Assembly (NCBI GenBank): GCA_937915865.1
Contig: CALGIG010000033.1
Coordinates: 62,001-126,000 of the forward strand
Length of the DNA: 64,000 nucleotides
Source: an uncultured Prolixibacteraceae bacterium
GTDB taxonomy: Bacteria; Bacteroidota; Bacteroidia; Bacteroidales; Prolixibacteraceae
Direction: 5' to 3'
How positions within the stretch are numbered: the stretch's first letter is position 1; every line of letters starts with the position of its first letter. Positions 44,822 through 54,907 of this stretch are shown piece after piece. The notes below the pieces were generated by a model that ran no database searches, was not told the DNA's origin, and saw nothing but the letters and a program-made list of their open reading frames with translations. Both the position numbers and the translations under genes were made by a program.

Positions 44822-46180
44822 ATGAAGCGGACAATAAATCTGAGTTTTTTGATTGTTTTTTTACTATTTATAAGTTCCTGTAGAAAACAGGAAGTGAAAG
44901 CCCCTGACCGAATGGATTGGTGGCGTGAAGCCCGTTTCGGATTATTTATTCACTGGGGATTGTATTCAATTCCTGCCGGAGAATGGAATGGAGAAACCAA
45001 ATACGATGAATGGATAAGGGAAAGGGCTCAGATTCCTTTGGAACAATACAACAAATTGGTATCCCGGTTCAATCCCGAAAAATTTAACGCCGATGATTGG
45101 GTAACTATGGCCAAAAATGCGGGAATGAAATACATCGTTATTACATCAAAGCATCATGACGGCTTTTGTTTGTTCGATTCGAAAGAAACTGATTTTGACA
45201 TCATGAATACGCCTTTTAAAAGGGATATTTTAAAAGAATTATCGGATGCCTGTCTCAAACAGGGGATAACGCTCTGTTTTTACCATTCAATCATGGACTG
45301 GCACCATCCCGATTATCTGCCCCGTCGGCAATGGGAGAACGACCGTCCGGCTGAAGGGGCCAACATGGACAAGTATGTTACTTACATGAAAAACCAGTTG
45401 AAGGAATTGCTTACAAACTATGGTAAGATTGGCGTTTTGTGGTTTGATGGCGAATGGGAAAAAACCTGGACTCACGAACGGGGCAAAGATTTGTATAACT
45501 ATTTACGAAAACTTCAACCTGATTTAATCATCAACAACCGGGTGGATAAAGGGCGTTCGGGAATGGCCGGACTGACCAAAGACAGCACTTATTACGGTGA
45601 TTTTGGCACTCCGGAACAGGAAATTCCTTCAACCGGCCTTCCAGGTACCGATTGGGAAAGTTGTATGACAATTAATGATCACTGGGGCTTCAATAAAAAT
45701 GATCAGAATTGGAAATCGTCAGAAGATTTGGTTCGGAAACTGATTGATATTGCGTCTAAAGGCGGAAATTTTCTGCTTAACGTAGGGCCGACTTCCGAAG
45801 GCCTTTTCCCTGAACCCAGCATCGAAAGGTTAAAAGATATGGGTGAATGGATGAAAATAAACGGAGAAGCTATTTATAAAACCCAGGCTAGCCCGTTTCA
45901 ACAGTTGAAATGGGGTCGATGTACCCAAAAAGCAAAAGGGGAAAACACAACTCTTTACCTGCACATTTTTGATTGGCCTAAGGATGGTGAATTAATTATA
46001 CCTAAGTTTAAAAATAAAATTGTGAAAGCTTATGCTTTGGGTGATCAGAAAATCAAGAGTTTACCTGTTGAAAAAACAAGTATTGAGAATATCTCTGTAA
46101 ACATAAATAGCGTATCACAAACGAAATATGCAACGGTTATCGCTCTTGAAATTGAAGGAAAGCCCATCATCAGGAAGTAG
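44822..46180 (+). CDS. GH29 alpha-L-fucosidase (lipoprotein)
   Basis: Protein of 452 residues with a lipoprotein signal ('LLFISSCRKQ'). Catalytic GH29 domain: 'WWREARFGLFIHWGLYSIPAGEW', 'YIVITSKHHDGFCLFDS', 'VLWFDGEWE' (nucleophile Asp209), 'DLIINNRV' and 'NFLLNVGPTSEGLFP'. It removes terminal alpha-L-fucose from imported or surface-bound glycans. A C-terminal beta domain (residues 360-452) follows. First enzyme after susCD. Confidence 0.93.
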   Translation: MKRTINLSFLIVFLLFISSCRKQEVKAPDRMDWWREARFGLFIHWGLYSIPAGEWNGETKYDEWIRERAQIPLEQYNKLVSRFNPEKFNADDWVTMAKNAGMKYIVITSKHHDGFCLFDSKETDFDIMNTPFKRDILKELSDACLKQGITLCFYHSIMDWHHPDYLPRRQWENDRPAEGANMDKYVTYMKNQLKELLTNYGKIGVLWFDGEWEKTWTHERGKDLYNYLRKLQPDLIINNRVDKGRSGMAGLTKDSTYYGDFGTPEQEIPSTGLPGTDWESCMTINDHWGFNKNDQNWKSSEDLVRKLIDIASKGGNFLLNVGPTSEGLFPEPSIERLKDMGEWMKINGEAIYKTQASPFQQLKWGRCTQKAKGENTTLYLHIFDWPKDGELIIPKFKNKIVKAYALGDQKIKSLPVEKTSIENISVNINSVSQTKYATVIALEIEGKPIIRK

Positions 46181-46380
46181 TTGCATATCTGTTATGCTCA
46201 AAGTTTCTGTTCATCTTTAGTGACAAAATTTAAAATCAAAAAGAAATCATGAAATAGCCATAAAAGCATACGCTCATACAAACCGCAAATGTACAAATGG
46301 CTATTCCATTCGTTGGACTGTTCGACTAAAAGAAAATGATAATACGCAGATTATAAGACATTAGACTAAAATTTATACGA

Positions 46381-47541
46381 ATGAATAAAAATACATTGAG
46401 ACTTTTGGCAATACTATTTTGCCTGTTGACTTTTCCAAGCCTCTCCACCTTCTCTTCCAGCACGGTAGATCCATTAGCTCCTGATTATACGGGAAGGAGA
46501 GGCACAGTTCTTTACGTGTCGAAGTTAGGAGATAACTCGGATGGAAGTAGCTGGAAGAAGGCATACCATACCATACAGGCCGCCCTGTCTGCCGTTCCTG
46601 ATGACAAAGGCGGGCATACCATTATCATTCGGCCAGATACTTATGTTGAAGCCAATTTGTCCACCTCTCACAAAGGAGCCCAGGGGGCCTATAATTTACT
46701 AATTGGCGACTCGGATGGACACTTGGGTTCTGGCGCCGTTGGACGAATCATTATTGATGCCAGCGATCCGCAAAAAGGTTTTAAAAGCTACGATTGGTGG
46801 TCAACAATTCGTGCTACTTCCAAGGGGTGGAGGCCTGAATTTACAGAGCAAACATTCTCCAGCATTTGTTGGGATCGGTGGATCCTTCGCAACCTTTATA
46901 CAACTGGCAGCGATGCCGGCTTTTTCTGGGATCTTACCAACAAAAGCGGAGACGGTTTTACCGTGATTGTCGAGGATTGTGTTGGAATCGGCAGGGCTTT
47001 TGGCGGTGGCTTATGTTACCCTGTTGTTCGTCCTCATGAGCCAAGTATCTTCCGAAGATGTTATTTTCTTGCTCTCGATTGGGTTGGAGATACTGGTGCC
47101 GTATTGGTTGGAGGCAGTGAAGAAACGATGCCTGAATTTCCGCATTTAGTGATGGAAGATTGTACGCTTGTCCATCCCGATAATGCTTTGGCTATGTCGT
47201 ATGCAAGCAACTGTGTTCGTGTTCAGGCTACTAAATGCCGCATGATTGTTTTAAATTTCACTCAACCGGAAATGGGCGGAAAATCAACCGGAATCATTTG
47301 TACTCAAGGTCATAACCCGAAAGGAAAATTACATGTTGATTTAGAAGATTGCATCCTTGCCGGTTATAGTGTATTTACTTCAGGCGAAGATGGGAAGGCA
47401 GCTAGTTACACAACGAAGGGTAAGGTTCAAGCCTATGTTCAATTCAGCCAATCCATTCCTGAAGGATTTGAACGCATCAATCTTTGGCCGGCGCAATTGT
47501 TCGATTGTATCGCGATTCCGAATCCTGAAGTTGGAAAATAA
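46381..47541 (+). CDS. Secreted right-handed beta-helix protein, unknown activity
   Basis: Protein of 386 residues with a signal peptide (residues 1-25). 'GTVLYVSKLGDNSDGSSWKKAYHTIQAALSAVPDDKGGHTIIIRP' is the usual start of pectate-lyase-like beta-helix or DUF1565 proteins, and regular 'VEDCVGIG ... FRRCYFL ... MEDCTLV ... LEDCIL' rungs follow. A polysaccharide lyase or hydrolase would fit, but no catalytic motif is recognised. It is 4 bp before the GH36 gene and probably coupled to it. Confidence 0.75.
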   Translation: MNKNTLRLLAILFCLLTFPSLSTFSSSTVDPLAPDYTGRRGTVLYVSKLGDNSDGSSWKKAYHTIQAALSAVPDDKGGHTIIIRPDTYVEANLSTSHKGAQGAYNLLIGDSDGHLGSGAVGRIIIDASDPQKGFKSYDWWSTIRATSKGWRPEFTEQTFSSICWDRWILRNLYTTGSDAGFFWDLTNKSGDGFTVIVEDCVGIGRAFGGGLCYPVVRPHEPSIFRRCYFLALDWVGDTGAVLVGGSEETMPEFPHLVMEDCTLVHPDNALAMSYASNCVRVQATKCRMIVLNFTQPEMGGKSTGIICTQGHNPKGKLHVDLEDCILAGYSVFTSGEDGKAASYTTKGKVQAYVQFSQSIPEGFERINLWPAQLFDCIAIPNPEVGK

Positions 47542-47545
47542 TATC

Positions 47546-49609
47546 ATGAACGCAATAAACAAAAAACATGTGGGATGTTTTGGACTGCAAATGACGATAA
47601 CATTTTTCCTTGCCTTTGCGGTGTGCCTGGGAACAGCTAATGCCCAGTCGGGATCAGAAACTCCGAATGGCTTCAATGTACACCAATGGGCAGAACAACA
47701 CTTCTCAAAAGGAGTCATTCCGCCGTTTTCATTTGTTTATGGAGGGAAAAATTCGGATAGTTTTATCAGAAGCTGGAAATATAGCGCAGAAAAGATGAAC
47801 TCGGTTGACCAGAATATTGAAGAAACTGTTTACACTTACTCGGATAAACAGACCGGACTTGTTGTAAAGTGCACGGTCTCCTGTTTTAATGATTTTCCGG
47901 CGGTTGAGTGGGTTCTTAAATTTTCCAATATTTCAGGAAAGAATACCCCATTGATAGAAAAAGCAGAAGCAGTTGATTATTCATTTGTTTCAGGGGGAAA
48001 AGGAACTTTTGTCCTCCATCATGCGAAAGGAAGCAACGCAGAGCGAAGTGATTTTCAGCCTATTGATGAAAATATGCAAATTGGGAAGAGCACTTATATG
48101 ACCCCAATTGGTGGACGTTCGTCTGACAAGACTGCGTTCCCGTTTTTTAATATTGAACTTCCAGGACAGCAGGGGATTATGGTGGCCGTAGGTTGGACAG
48201 GGAAATGGTATGCTAATGTTCGTCAACTGGATGAAAAAACAGTATCCCTGAAATCGGGAATGGAGAAAATGCAAATAAAACTGTATCCGAAAGAGGAAAT
48301 CCGTACGCCAAAAATCTGTTTGCTATTTTGGAAAGGAGAAGACCGAATGATAGGCCACAATCAGTTCAGACAGTTTATTCTGGCTCATCATACGCGCAAA
48401 ATAAATGGGAATCATGTAGAATTGCCATTTTCAACTTTCCTTGCCCGTGAGGGACCACTTCCTTGTAACGAACATACCTGTACAACAGAATCTTTTGCTG
48501 TTGCAATGATGTATCGTCATAAGCAATTCAATATTATTCCTGAAGTGTTTTGGCTTGATGCAGGTTGGTACGATTGTAATAATACCTGGTGGAAGGTGGG
48601 GAACTGGACTCCCAACATCAAAAATTTTCCCAATGGCTTAAAACCTGTTACAGATGCCTCTCATGCCGTTGGGGCAAAATTTCTTTTGTGGTTTGAGCCG
48701 GAACGGGTTACTTCAGGAACTCAGTTTGCAGATAAAAATCCGGATTGGTTACTTAAACTCCCCGGAAACGACAATATGCTTTTTAATCTTGGGAATGATG
48801 CTGCCCGATTATGGATGACCGATTACATTTCAAAACTCCTCGAACAGGAAGGGATCGACTATTATAGACAAGATTTCAACTTCGATCCGATGCCTTATTG
48901 GGAAGCAAATGATAAGCCCGACCGTATCGGAATTTCTGAAATCAGGCACATTGAAGGTTTATATGCTTTTTGGGATAGCTTGCTGGTACGTTTCCCAAAC
49001 CTGATCATCGATAATTGTGCAAGTGGTGGACGACGTATTGACCTGGAAACAGTATCACGCAGTTCTCCATTGTGGCGAACTGATTATCAATATGGTGAAC
49101 CCAACGGCTCTCAATGCCACACCTATGGGCTGAATTTTTACCTTCCTCTTCATGGAACCGGTAATTTCACAGTATCGACTTATCAATTTCGTTCAAATAT
49201 GAGCGCTTCAATGGTAATAGACTGGGACATCAACAGTAAGACACACACTGTTGCGGAGCTTCAGAAGTATTTTCTGGATTTTAAACAACTGCGCCCGTAT
49301 TATTATGGTAACTACTATCCCTTAACAGGCTCCGGGAATATGACACAGGATAATGTTTGGCTGGCCTATCAATTGAACAGACCAGACAAGGGAGATGGTA
49401 TTATTATGGCTTTTCGGCGTAAAGATTCTTCTGATGAGTCCATACAGGTAAAACTGTGTGGATTAGATGATAAAACAAACTACGAATTGTATGATGAAGA
49501 TTCAGGTATAAAAGTTAACAAGACCGGGGAAGAGCTTATGAATGGACTAAAGCTTATCCTGAAAGAAAAGCCAGGTTCTCTTCTTCTCTGGTATAAAAAA
49601 ACACGATAG
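47546..49609 (+). CDS. GH36-type alpha-galactosidase
   Basis: Protein of 687 residues using the ATG at 47546; the frame opens at 47357 but that lies inside the previous gene. Signal peptide ending 'GTANAQSG'. N-terminal beta-sandwich (residues 30-300), then a (beta/alpha)8 barrel: 'EVFWLDAGWYD', 'KFLLWFEPERV', 'YYRQDFNFDP' (nucleophile Asp443), 'IDNCASGGRRIDLE' and 'LWRTDYQYGEPNGSQ' (acid/base Asp513). GH36 enzymes cleave alpha-galactosides; related specificities are possible. Confidence 0.88.
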   Translation: MNAINKKHVGCFGLQMTITFFLAFAVCLGTANAQSGSETPNGFNVHQWAEQHFSKGVIPPFSFVYGGKNSDSFIRSWKYSAEKMNSVDQNIEETVYTYSDKQTGLVVKCTVSCFNDFPAVEWVLKFSNISGKNTPLIEKAEAVDYSFVSGGKGTFVLHHAKGSNAERSDFQPIDENMQIGKSTYMTPIGGRSSDKTAFPFFNIELPGQQGIMVAVGWTGKWYANVRQLDEKTVSLKSGMEKMQIKLYPKEEIRTPKICLLFWKGEDRMIGHNQFRQFILAHHTRKINGNHVELPFSTFLAREGPLPCNEHTCTTESFAVAMMYRHKQFNIIPEVFWLDAGWYDCNNTWWKVGNWTPNIKNFPNGLKPVTDASHAVGAKFLLWFEPERVTSGTQFADKNPDWLLKLPGNDNMLFNLGNDAARLWMTDYISKLLEQEGIDYYRQDFNFDPMPYWEANDKPDRIGISEIRHIEGLYAFWDSLLVRFPNLIIDNCASGGRRIDLETVSRSSPLWRTDYQYGEPNGSQCHTYGLNFYLPLHGTGNFTVSTYQFRSNMSASMVIDWDINSKTHTVAELQKYFLDFKQLRPYYYGNYYPLTGSGNMTQDNVWLAYQLNRPDKGDGIIMAFRRKDSSDESIQVKLCGLDDKTNYELYDEDSGIKVNKTGEELMNGLKLILKEKPGSLLLWYKKTR

Positions 49610-49645
49610 CTGGTTATAGACACGGGAAGACGTTCAAAACAGATA

Positions 49646-49672
49646 ATTACAAGCTATTGTAATCCAATTTTT
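49646..49672 (+). terminator. Weak terminator-like hairpin after GH36
   Basis: attacaa (49646-49652), loop gcta, ttgtaat (49657-49663), followed by ccaatttttt. It may reduce read-through to the GH2 gene. Confidence 0.5.
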
Positions 49673-49709
49673 TAATCGAGCTACAATAGGTAATGATAAA
49701 AGACAAAAA

Positions 49710-52700
49710 ATGACAAAGTATGTATTCGTTGTATTTTTAAGTGTGTTTTGCAACTTGTCTTTTTCAAAAGACAATAAATTGAAAGACATAAGTGAAATTT
49801 GTACGCAGACAATCTCCTTGAACGGGAATGAATGGAGAATAGCAATCGACAGTGATAATGTGGGTTGCAAAAACGCATGGTTCAAAACGCCTCCGGTTTC
49901 CGACTCCAAACAAACTCCGGTTCCCTGGGTAATTCAGGATATTTTTCATGATTATCATGGAGTGGCCTGGTATTGGCGTGAGTTTGACGCACCTAAAAAT
50001 CCACATTGCGGAGGACGTTGTCTTATGAAATTTCATGCGGTAGATTATCTGGCAGATATTTGGATAAATGGTAAATCCGTTGGAAGACACGAAGGAAACG
50101 AGGTTTCGTTTGAATTTGATGTAACAGATATGCTGAATTATGAAGGGAAAAATTTACTTGTAGTTCGTGTTCTTAACCCTACCTATGAACCTATAGATGG
50201 CATTGCTTTAAAAGAAACTCCTTCAAGCTTAAAGAATTACCCTTACGGGAGCAATGCTGTTTACAATTCAGGCGGCATAACTGGTGACGTAGAATTAGTG
50301 ATGGTTCCGCCTGTTCGGATTTCTGATTTATATCTTATTCCGGATTGGGAAACGGGTAAAGTTAAAATACAAACAACGGTTTTGAATACGAGAAATAAAG
50401 AGGTGTTATCCTCTTTATCTTTCAAAATAACGGAAGTTCGCACCAATTTGCCGGTGGTGATGAAAAATTATAAACAAGAAACCGGGGCTGGAACTAATGC
50501 GTTGGAAATAGAGCTTCAGGTGCCAAAACATAAGCTTTGGAGCCCAGACGAACCCATACTTTACAGGCTTACAGCTTCAGTTCAAACCGGTCAGTCTGTC
50601 GATGAACATTCTGTTCGTTTCGGATTTCGTGATTTTCGGTTTGAGAATGGTTATTTCCGACTTAATGGGAAGAGAATATTTCTAAAAGGCTCCAATTTTA
50701 GTACGCATTATCCTGTGAGTTATACTATTCCATTAAATGAAAACATGTTACACCAAGATGTAATTAATATGAAGTCACTTGGTTTTAACTTTGTAAGAAT
50801 CCCCTTTGGCTGCCCTAACCCCCGCGTTCTTGATCTATATGACGAATTAGGTATTATGGTTCATCAGGAACATTATGGTTCCTGGCAAATGGGTGAATAT
50901 GGCGCCTATAAATTTGACAAACCTACCAATCGGGAAATACAATTGCTTAAACGATTTGAAAACTCAATAACTGATGTCGTAAAGAGAGACAGAACGCATC
51001 CCTGCATCGTAATGTGGGGAATCCTCAATGAAATGCAGGATGGAGCGCTATTTCGCAAAGCGGTTAACCTGCTACCTTTATTACGGATTCTTGATCCAAC
51101 CAGGATATTTGTCTTAAACAGTGGACGATTTGATGGTATCAGTGAAATAGGAAGCATAAGTAACCCTGGCTCTGGAACATGGAATGTGAAAGAGAGTGAA
51201 TTAAAAGATTGGCATCCCTACGTCTGGATGCCATATAGTGCCAAAACACTTGACGAACTTTCAGGAACATTAAACACGAATAATCAGAAAATTTTCGTTA
51301 GCGAAACAGGTCTTTGTTTCCCAATTAATTTACCATCAGAACTTGGGGATTATCAACAATGGGGTAAAGAAGAATCGGATGATGCCCGTTACTTTAAAAG
51401 GCAATATGATAAATTTCTTACTGATTGGGTAAAATTTGACCTAAGTAGTTGTTGGCCCCGACCCGAAGATTATATTAAAGACGCATATATAACGGCAAAT
51501 TCTTTGAGAGAAACGGCAGAAGCGGCAATTCGGTCAAATCCATCTCTGGTTGCTTATACTCCAACAAATAGTGTAGCCGATTATAGCATGGGCGAAAGCG
51601 TTGCGACCAATTTCCGTAGATTAAAACCAGAACTCATTGGATCTGTTCTTTTATCGAATGCGTCACTTCGTTGGTGCTTAAGTACTGAACCACAAAGTAT
51701 ATACAGAGGTAATCAAATTCGATTGAAAGCTTCCTTTTCCAATCTTGATGTTTTAAAACCGGGAAAGTATCCCGCAACTGTTCAAGTCATTGATCCTAAA
51801 ATGAAGTCTGTCTTTGAGAAGAAAATATTCGTTAATGTATCCGAATCACAGATAGGACAGGAATCTCCTTTCGCTCAAGCAGTATTGTCAGAAGATGTCA
51901 CAATAAACGGACCGGCTGGTAAATATCAATTTATTGTAACACTTGACAAGGGGGGTACTGCCACCGGGGGAACAACCGATTTCTATGTTTCAGATAAAGC
52001 CGATCTTCCCTCCTTACCCCAGGAAGTTACCCTTTGTGGTACCGATTCTCTGGTGATTGAATGGTTGAAGGAACATAAGGTCAATATGGTTCCTCTCAAT
52101 CATACCAATCAATTAAAAAGGCAAGTCATTTTAATTGTCGGGAAAGAATCACAAGACAGTACAACAATGTTAAACATAGCAAGTCAAATGGCTTGTGGTA
52201 GTGTTGTTATTTTTCTTTCTCCTTCAACATTTAAAAGCAGTAAAAACTCCACACGTTGGTTACCTCTTGTCAACAAAGGGATAATCAAATCAATGGATGA
52301 GGTGGCTGGTTATTATCGTTCTGACCGCTGGGCGAAAAGTCATCCAATTTTTGATGGGATGCCTTCCGGTGGCATGATGGACTACAAGTATTTTCGTAAT
52401 ATTATTTCTCAAAATGCTTTATCTCAGGAATATAGCACAAGCGGAAAAGGGCCTCACACTTTTGACGAAGCAAATACGCCTCTTTCTTATCCTCAGGAGA
52501 CAGTCTGTGGTGCAACTCGTATAAGTCATACCTACTGTTCCGGGGTACACATCGGCATCTGGAATTTTGGATACGGACGATTCATTGTAAACACACTTCG
52601 GATTGAAGAAAACCTCGGCAAAGACCCTGCAGCAGATAGACTATTCTGTAATATCTTGAATTTTGTATCTCAAGATATTAATAAACCGGTGACTAAATTA

Positions 52701-52748
52701 CCTGTAAACTTTAACCAGTTACTTCTGGATATCGGGTATAAGAAATAG
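49710..52748 (+). CDS. GH2 beta-glycosidase (beta-galactosidase type) with extra C-terminal domain
   Basis: Protein of 1012 residues with a signal peptide (ending 'NLSFSKDN'). Jelly-roll sugar-binding domain (residues 40-210), immunoglobulin-like domain, and a barrel with 'VMWGILNEMQDG' (acid/base Glu441) and 'KIFVSETGLCF' (nucleophile Glu532). Beyond residue 640 are beta domains, then a Rossmann-like part (about residues 770-960, 'VILIVGKESQDSTTMLNIASQMACGSVVIFL') resembling the GATase-like fold seen in some glycosidases. Beta-galactosidase or beta-glucuronidase are both possible. Confidence 0.85.
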   Translation: MTKYVFVVFLSVFCNLSFSKDNKLKDISEICTQTISLNGNEWRIAIDSDNVGCKNAWFKTPPVSDSKQTPVPWVIQDIFHDYHGVAWYWREFDAPKNPHCGGRCLMKFHAVDYLADIWINGKSVGRHEGNEVSFEFDVTDMLNYEGKNLLVVRVLNPTYEPIDGIALKETPSSLKNYPYGSNAVYNSGGITGDVELVMVPPVRISDLYLIPDWETGKVKIQTTVLNTRNKEVLSSLSFKITEVRTNLPVVMKNYKQETGAGTNALEIELQVPKHKLWSPDEPILYRLTASVQTGQSVDEHSVRFGFRDFRFENGYFRLNGKRIFLKGSNFSTHYPVSYTIPLNENMLHQDVINMKSLGFNFVRIPFGCPNPRVLDLYDELGIMVHQEHYGSWQMGEYGAYKFDKPTNREIQLLKRFENSITDVVKRDRTHPCIVMWGILNEMQDGALFRKAVNLLPLLRILDPTRIFVLNSGRFDGISEIGSISNPGSGTWNVKESELKDWHPYVWMPYSAKTLDELSGTLNTNNQKIFVSETGLCFPINLPSELGDYQQWGKEESDDARYFKRQYDKFLTDWVKFDLSSCWPRPEDYIKDAYITANSLRETAEAAIRSNPSLVAYTPTNSVADYSMGESVATNFRRLKPELIGSVLLSNASLRWCLSTEPQSIYRGNQIRLKASFSNLDVLKPGKYPATVQVIDPKMKSVFEKKIFVNVSESQIGQESPFAQAVLSEDVTINGPAGKYQFIVTLDKGGTATGGTTDFYVSDKADLPSLPQEVTLCGTDSLVIEWLKEHKVNMVPLNHTNQLKRQVILIVGKESQDSTTMLNIASQMACGSVVIFLSPSTFKSSKNSTRWLPLVNKGIIKSMDEVAGYYRSDRWAKSHPIFDGMPSGGMMDYKYFRNIISQNALSQEYSTSGKGPHTFDEANTPLSYPQETVCGATRISHTYCSGVHIGIWNFGYGRFIVNTLRIEENLGKDPAADRLFCNILNFVSQDINKPVTKLPVNFNQLLLDIGYKK

Positions 52749-52752
52749 GCTA

Positions 52753-52798
52753 AAAAACATTTGATTAATGACTTAAGTTTATCTCTAAATGTTTTTTG
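52753..52798 (+). terminator. Terminator-like inverted repeat after GH2
   Basis: aaaaaacattt (52753-52763) pairs with aaatgtttttt (52788-52798), loop of 24 nt, T-rich 3' side, 4 bp after the GH2 stop. Confidence 0.5.
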
Positions 52799-52859
52799 TC
52801 CATTTAAGAAAGGATTGTCAACCTTTTTTTGATGAGAAAACAAATCAAAATCAAAGAAT

Positions 52860-54467
52860 ATGAGAAAATTAGTTTTGTTCGTACTGGTCGTTTTGAGTTT
52901 TGTAAGTTGCCGGAATAATTTGCCTGGTAAAAGCATGACTATTGTCCTGGATAGCGATGAAGTTGCCTGGGCGGGTGTGGTTATGGATGGACACCTGATG
53001 CCCTTTACTGTTCCTTATGAAATGAATTTCTATGCTGAAAATAAAAGGAACCAGGTGCAACCGTTAATCCTGACCAGCAAGGGAAAATATTTCTGGAGCG
53101 AAAAGCCATTTAGTTTTCAAATTAACGGCACCAAATTATCGATAAATGACCCATACGCGTCTCTTATTGCAGGCAAAAATGGCAATACCTTGGCACAAGT
53201 CCAGCAGTTTGTCAGGAAAAAGTATTTTCCATCAAGTGGGCGAATGCCCGACTCGTTGCTGTTTTTGGCGCCACAATACAATACCTGGATCGAGCTGAAT
53301 CTTAACCAAAATCAGGAAGACATCCTAAAATATGCAAAAGCTATCATTAATAATGGCTTGCCACCAGGTGTTTTCATGATCGATGACACCTGGCAGGAAG
53401 ATTATGGCGTGTGGAACTTTCATCCTGGCCGGTTCCCTAATCCGAAAGCAATGATCGACCAGTTACATGCAATGGGATTTAAAGTCATGTTATGGATTTG
53501 TCCGTTTGTTAGTGCAGACCAATCCGTTTTATACCATAAATTAGAGAAAGAGAAGGCCTTCCTCCTCGAAAAGTCAAATGACAATGATACCTGGGAGAAA
53601 GCTCAAAATCCGGCGATGATCCGCTGGTGGAACGGGGTTTCAGCGTTGCTGGATTTTTCGAATCCTACAGCCGTAGAATGGTTTAATGAACAGTTAAACA
53701 GGCTAACCAATGAGTATCATATCGATGGCTTTAAGTTTGATGCGGGAGATACGCGGTTTTATCCTGAAAATACGTTGAGTAAAAAGGGTTTCACCCCCAA
53801 TGAGCACTGTGAGTCATATACTCAGTTTGGCTTACGATTTCCACTCAACGAATACCGGGCATGCTGGAAGATGGCCGGGCAACCCCTGGCACAAAGATTA
53901 CACGATAAAGGCCATACCTGGGAAGATTTGCAGCACCTTATCCCTCACATGATTATTGAAGGGCTTTCAGGCTATACATTCTCTTGCCCGGATATGATTG
54001 GCGGCGGTTTATTAACAACTTTCGAAGACAGCTCTAAAATTAACCAGGAACTAATTGTACGTTCAGCACAATGCCATGCCCTAATGCCCATGATGCAATT
54101 CTCGGTGGCTCCGTGGCGCGTGCTAAACAAAAGTAATTTCAATGCTGTGAAAAAAGCGGTTGAGATCAGGAAGAAATTCGCTCCGGTAATTATGAATCTT
54201 GCCCGTAAGTCAGCAAAAACCGGTGAACCCATTTTAACAAACCTTGAATTCTATTTCCCTGGCCAGGGATTTGAAACAATTGTTAATCAGTTTATGCTTG
54301 GCCCTTCTATCATGGTGGCACCGATGGTGGAAGCAGGGAATAGCAGAAAAGTTGTATTCCCGAATGGAAAATGGAAAGGTGATGATGGTACAACTTATGC
54401 CGGCGGAAAGGCTTATAATATTGATGTTCCAATTGACCGGCTCCCTTATTTTTCGAAAGTAGAATAG
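52860..54467 (+). CDS. GH31 glycosidase (lipoprotein)
   Basis: Protein of 535 residues with a lipoprotein signal ('VLSFVSCRNN'). GH31 barrel: 'PPGVFMIDDTWQEDYGVWNFHPGRFP', 'MGFKVMLWICPFVS', 'IDGFKFDAGDTRF' (nucleophile Asp294), and 'FSCPDMIGGG' (acid/base region, Asp378). It is shorter than many GH31 enzymes, with a reduced N-terminal domain. Alpha-glucosidase, alpha-xylosidase and alpha-galactosidase activities occur in the family, so the substrate is not fixed. Last gene of the PUL run. Confidence 0.85.
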   Translation: MRKLVLFVLVVLSFVSCRNNLPGKSMTIVLDSDEVAWAGVVMDGHLMPFTVPYEMNFYAENKRNQVQPLILTSKGKYFWSEKPFSFQINGTKLSINDPYASLIAGKNGNTLAQVQQFVRKKYFPSSGRMPDSLLFLAPQYNTWIELNLNQNQEDILKYAKAIINNGLPPGVFMIDDTWQEDYGVWNFHPGRFPNPKAMIDQLHAMGFKVMLWICPFVSADQSVLYHKLEKEKAFLLEKSNDNDTWEKAQNPAMIRWWNGVSALLDFSNPTAVEWFNEQLNRLTNEYHIDGFKFDAGDTRFYPENTLSKKGFTPNEHCESYTQFGLRFPLNEYRACWKMAGQPLAQRLHDKGHTWEDLQHLIPHMIIEGLSGYTFSCPDMIGGGLLTTFEDSSKINQELIVRSAQCHALMPMMQFSVAPWRVLNKSNFNAVKKAVEIRKKFAPVIMNLARKSAKTGEPILTNLEFYFPGQGFETIVNQFMLGPSIMVAPMVEAGNSRKVVFPNGKWKGDDGTTYAGGKAYNIDVPIDRLPYFSKVE

Positions 54468-54907
54468 GTTGCTATATTTAGTACATAATAAAAGTATGAA
54501 CAACAGATGATCATAAAAATATATGTGAAAATATTTAAATAAAATTTTGAACATAATCATTTTTCGAAGGATTTACACATCAATTAGTAAGGATAATGAC
54601 AGCCAGAGTAGAGCTTAAAACTAGTGAATTAGTTTCCATTTTCCGTTAACTGACAGGTTGGAACTTGGCATTAGTAAAATTCCTCATTCTAATTATTGAT
54701 ATTCAGTGTTTTGGTAAACAATTTGCGTTGTATATTGGCAATGAGCCATACAACCCACATCATACATGGTTGTTTTTTTTGTCTTTTCTGGTAAAATAAT
54801 TTTACTTTACTTTCATTGATGATTGTGTTCAAAACGGGGTTATCGTAAAAAGAGCTATGGAGCAATAGCTTGTTCGGGGTCCAAAAACCTCAGAATATGT
54901 GCATGGA
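54468..54907. other. Intergenic gap between convergent operons
   Basis: 440 bp of AT-rich sequence. I see no gene, only a small agctat/atagct hairpin near 54855-54875. It separates the convergent PUL and sugar-acid operon. Confidence 0.6.

Noticed and set aside
49634..50090. Minus-strand reading frames opposite the start of the GH2 gene
   Set aside because: They lie opposite a clear signal peptide and sugar-binding domain and show no family resemblance.
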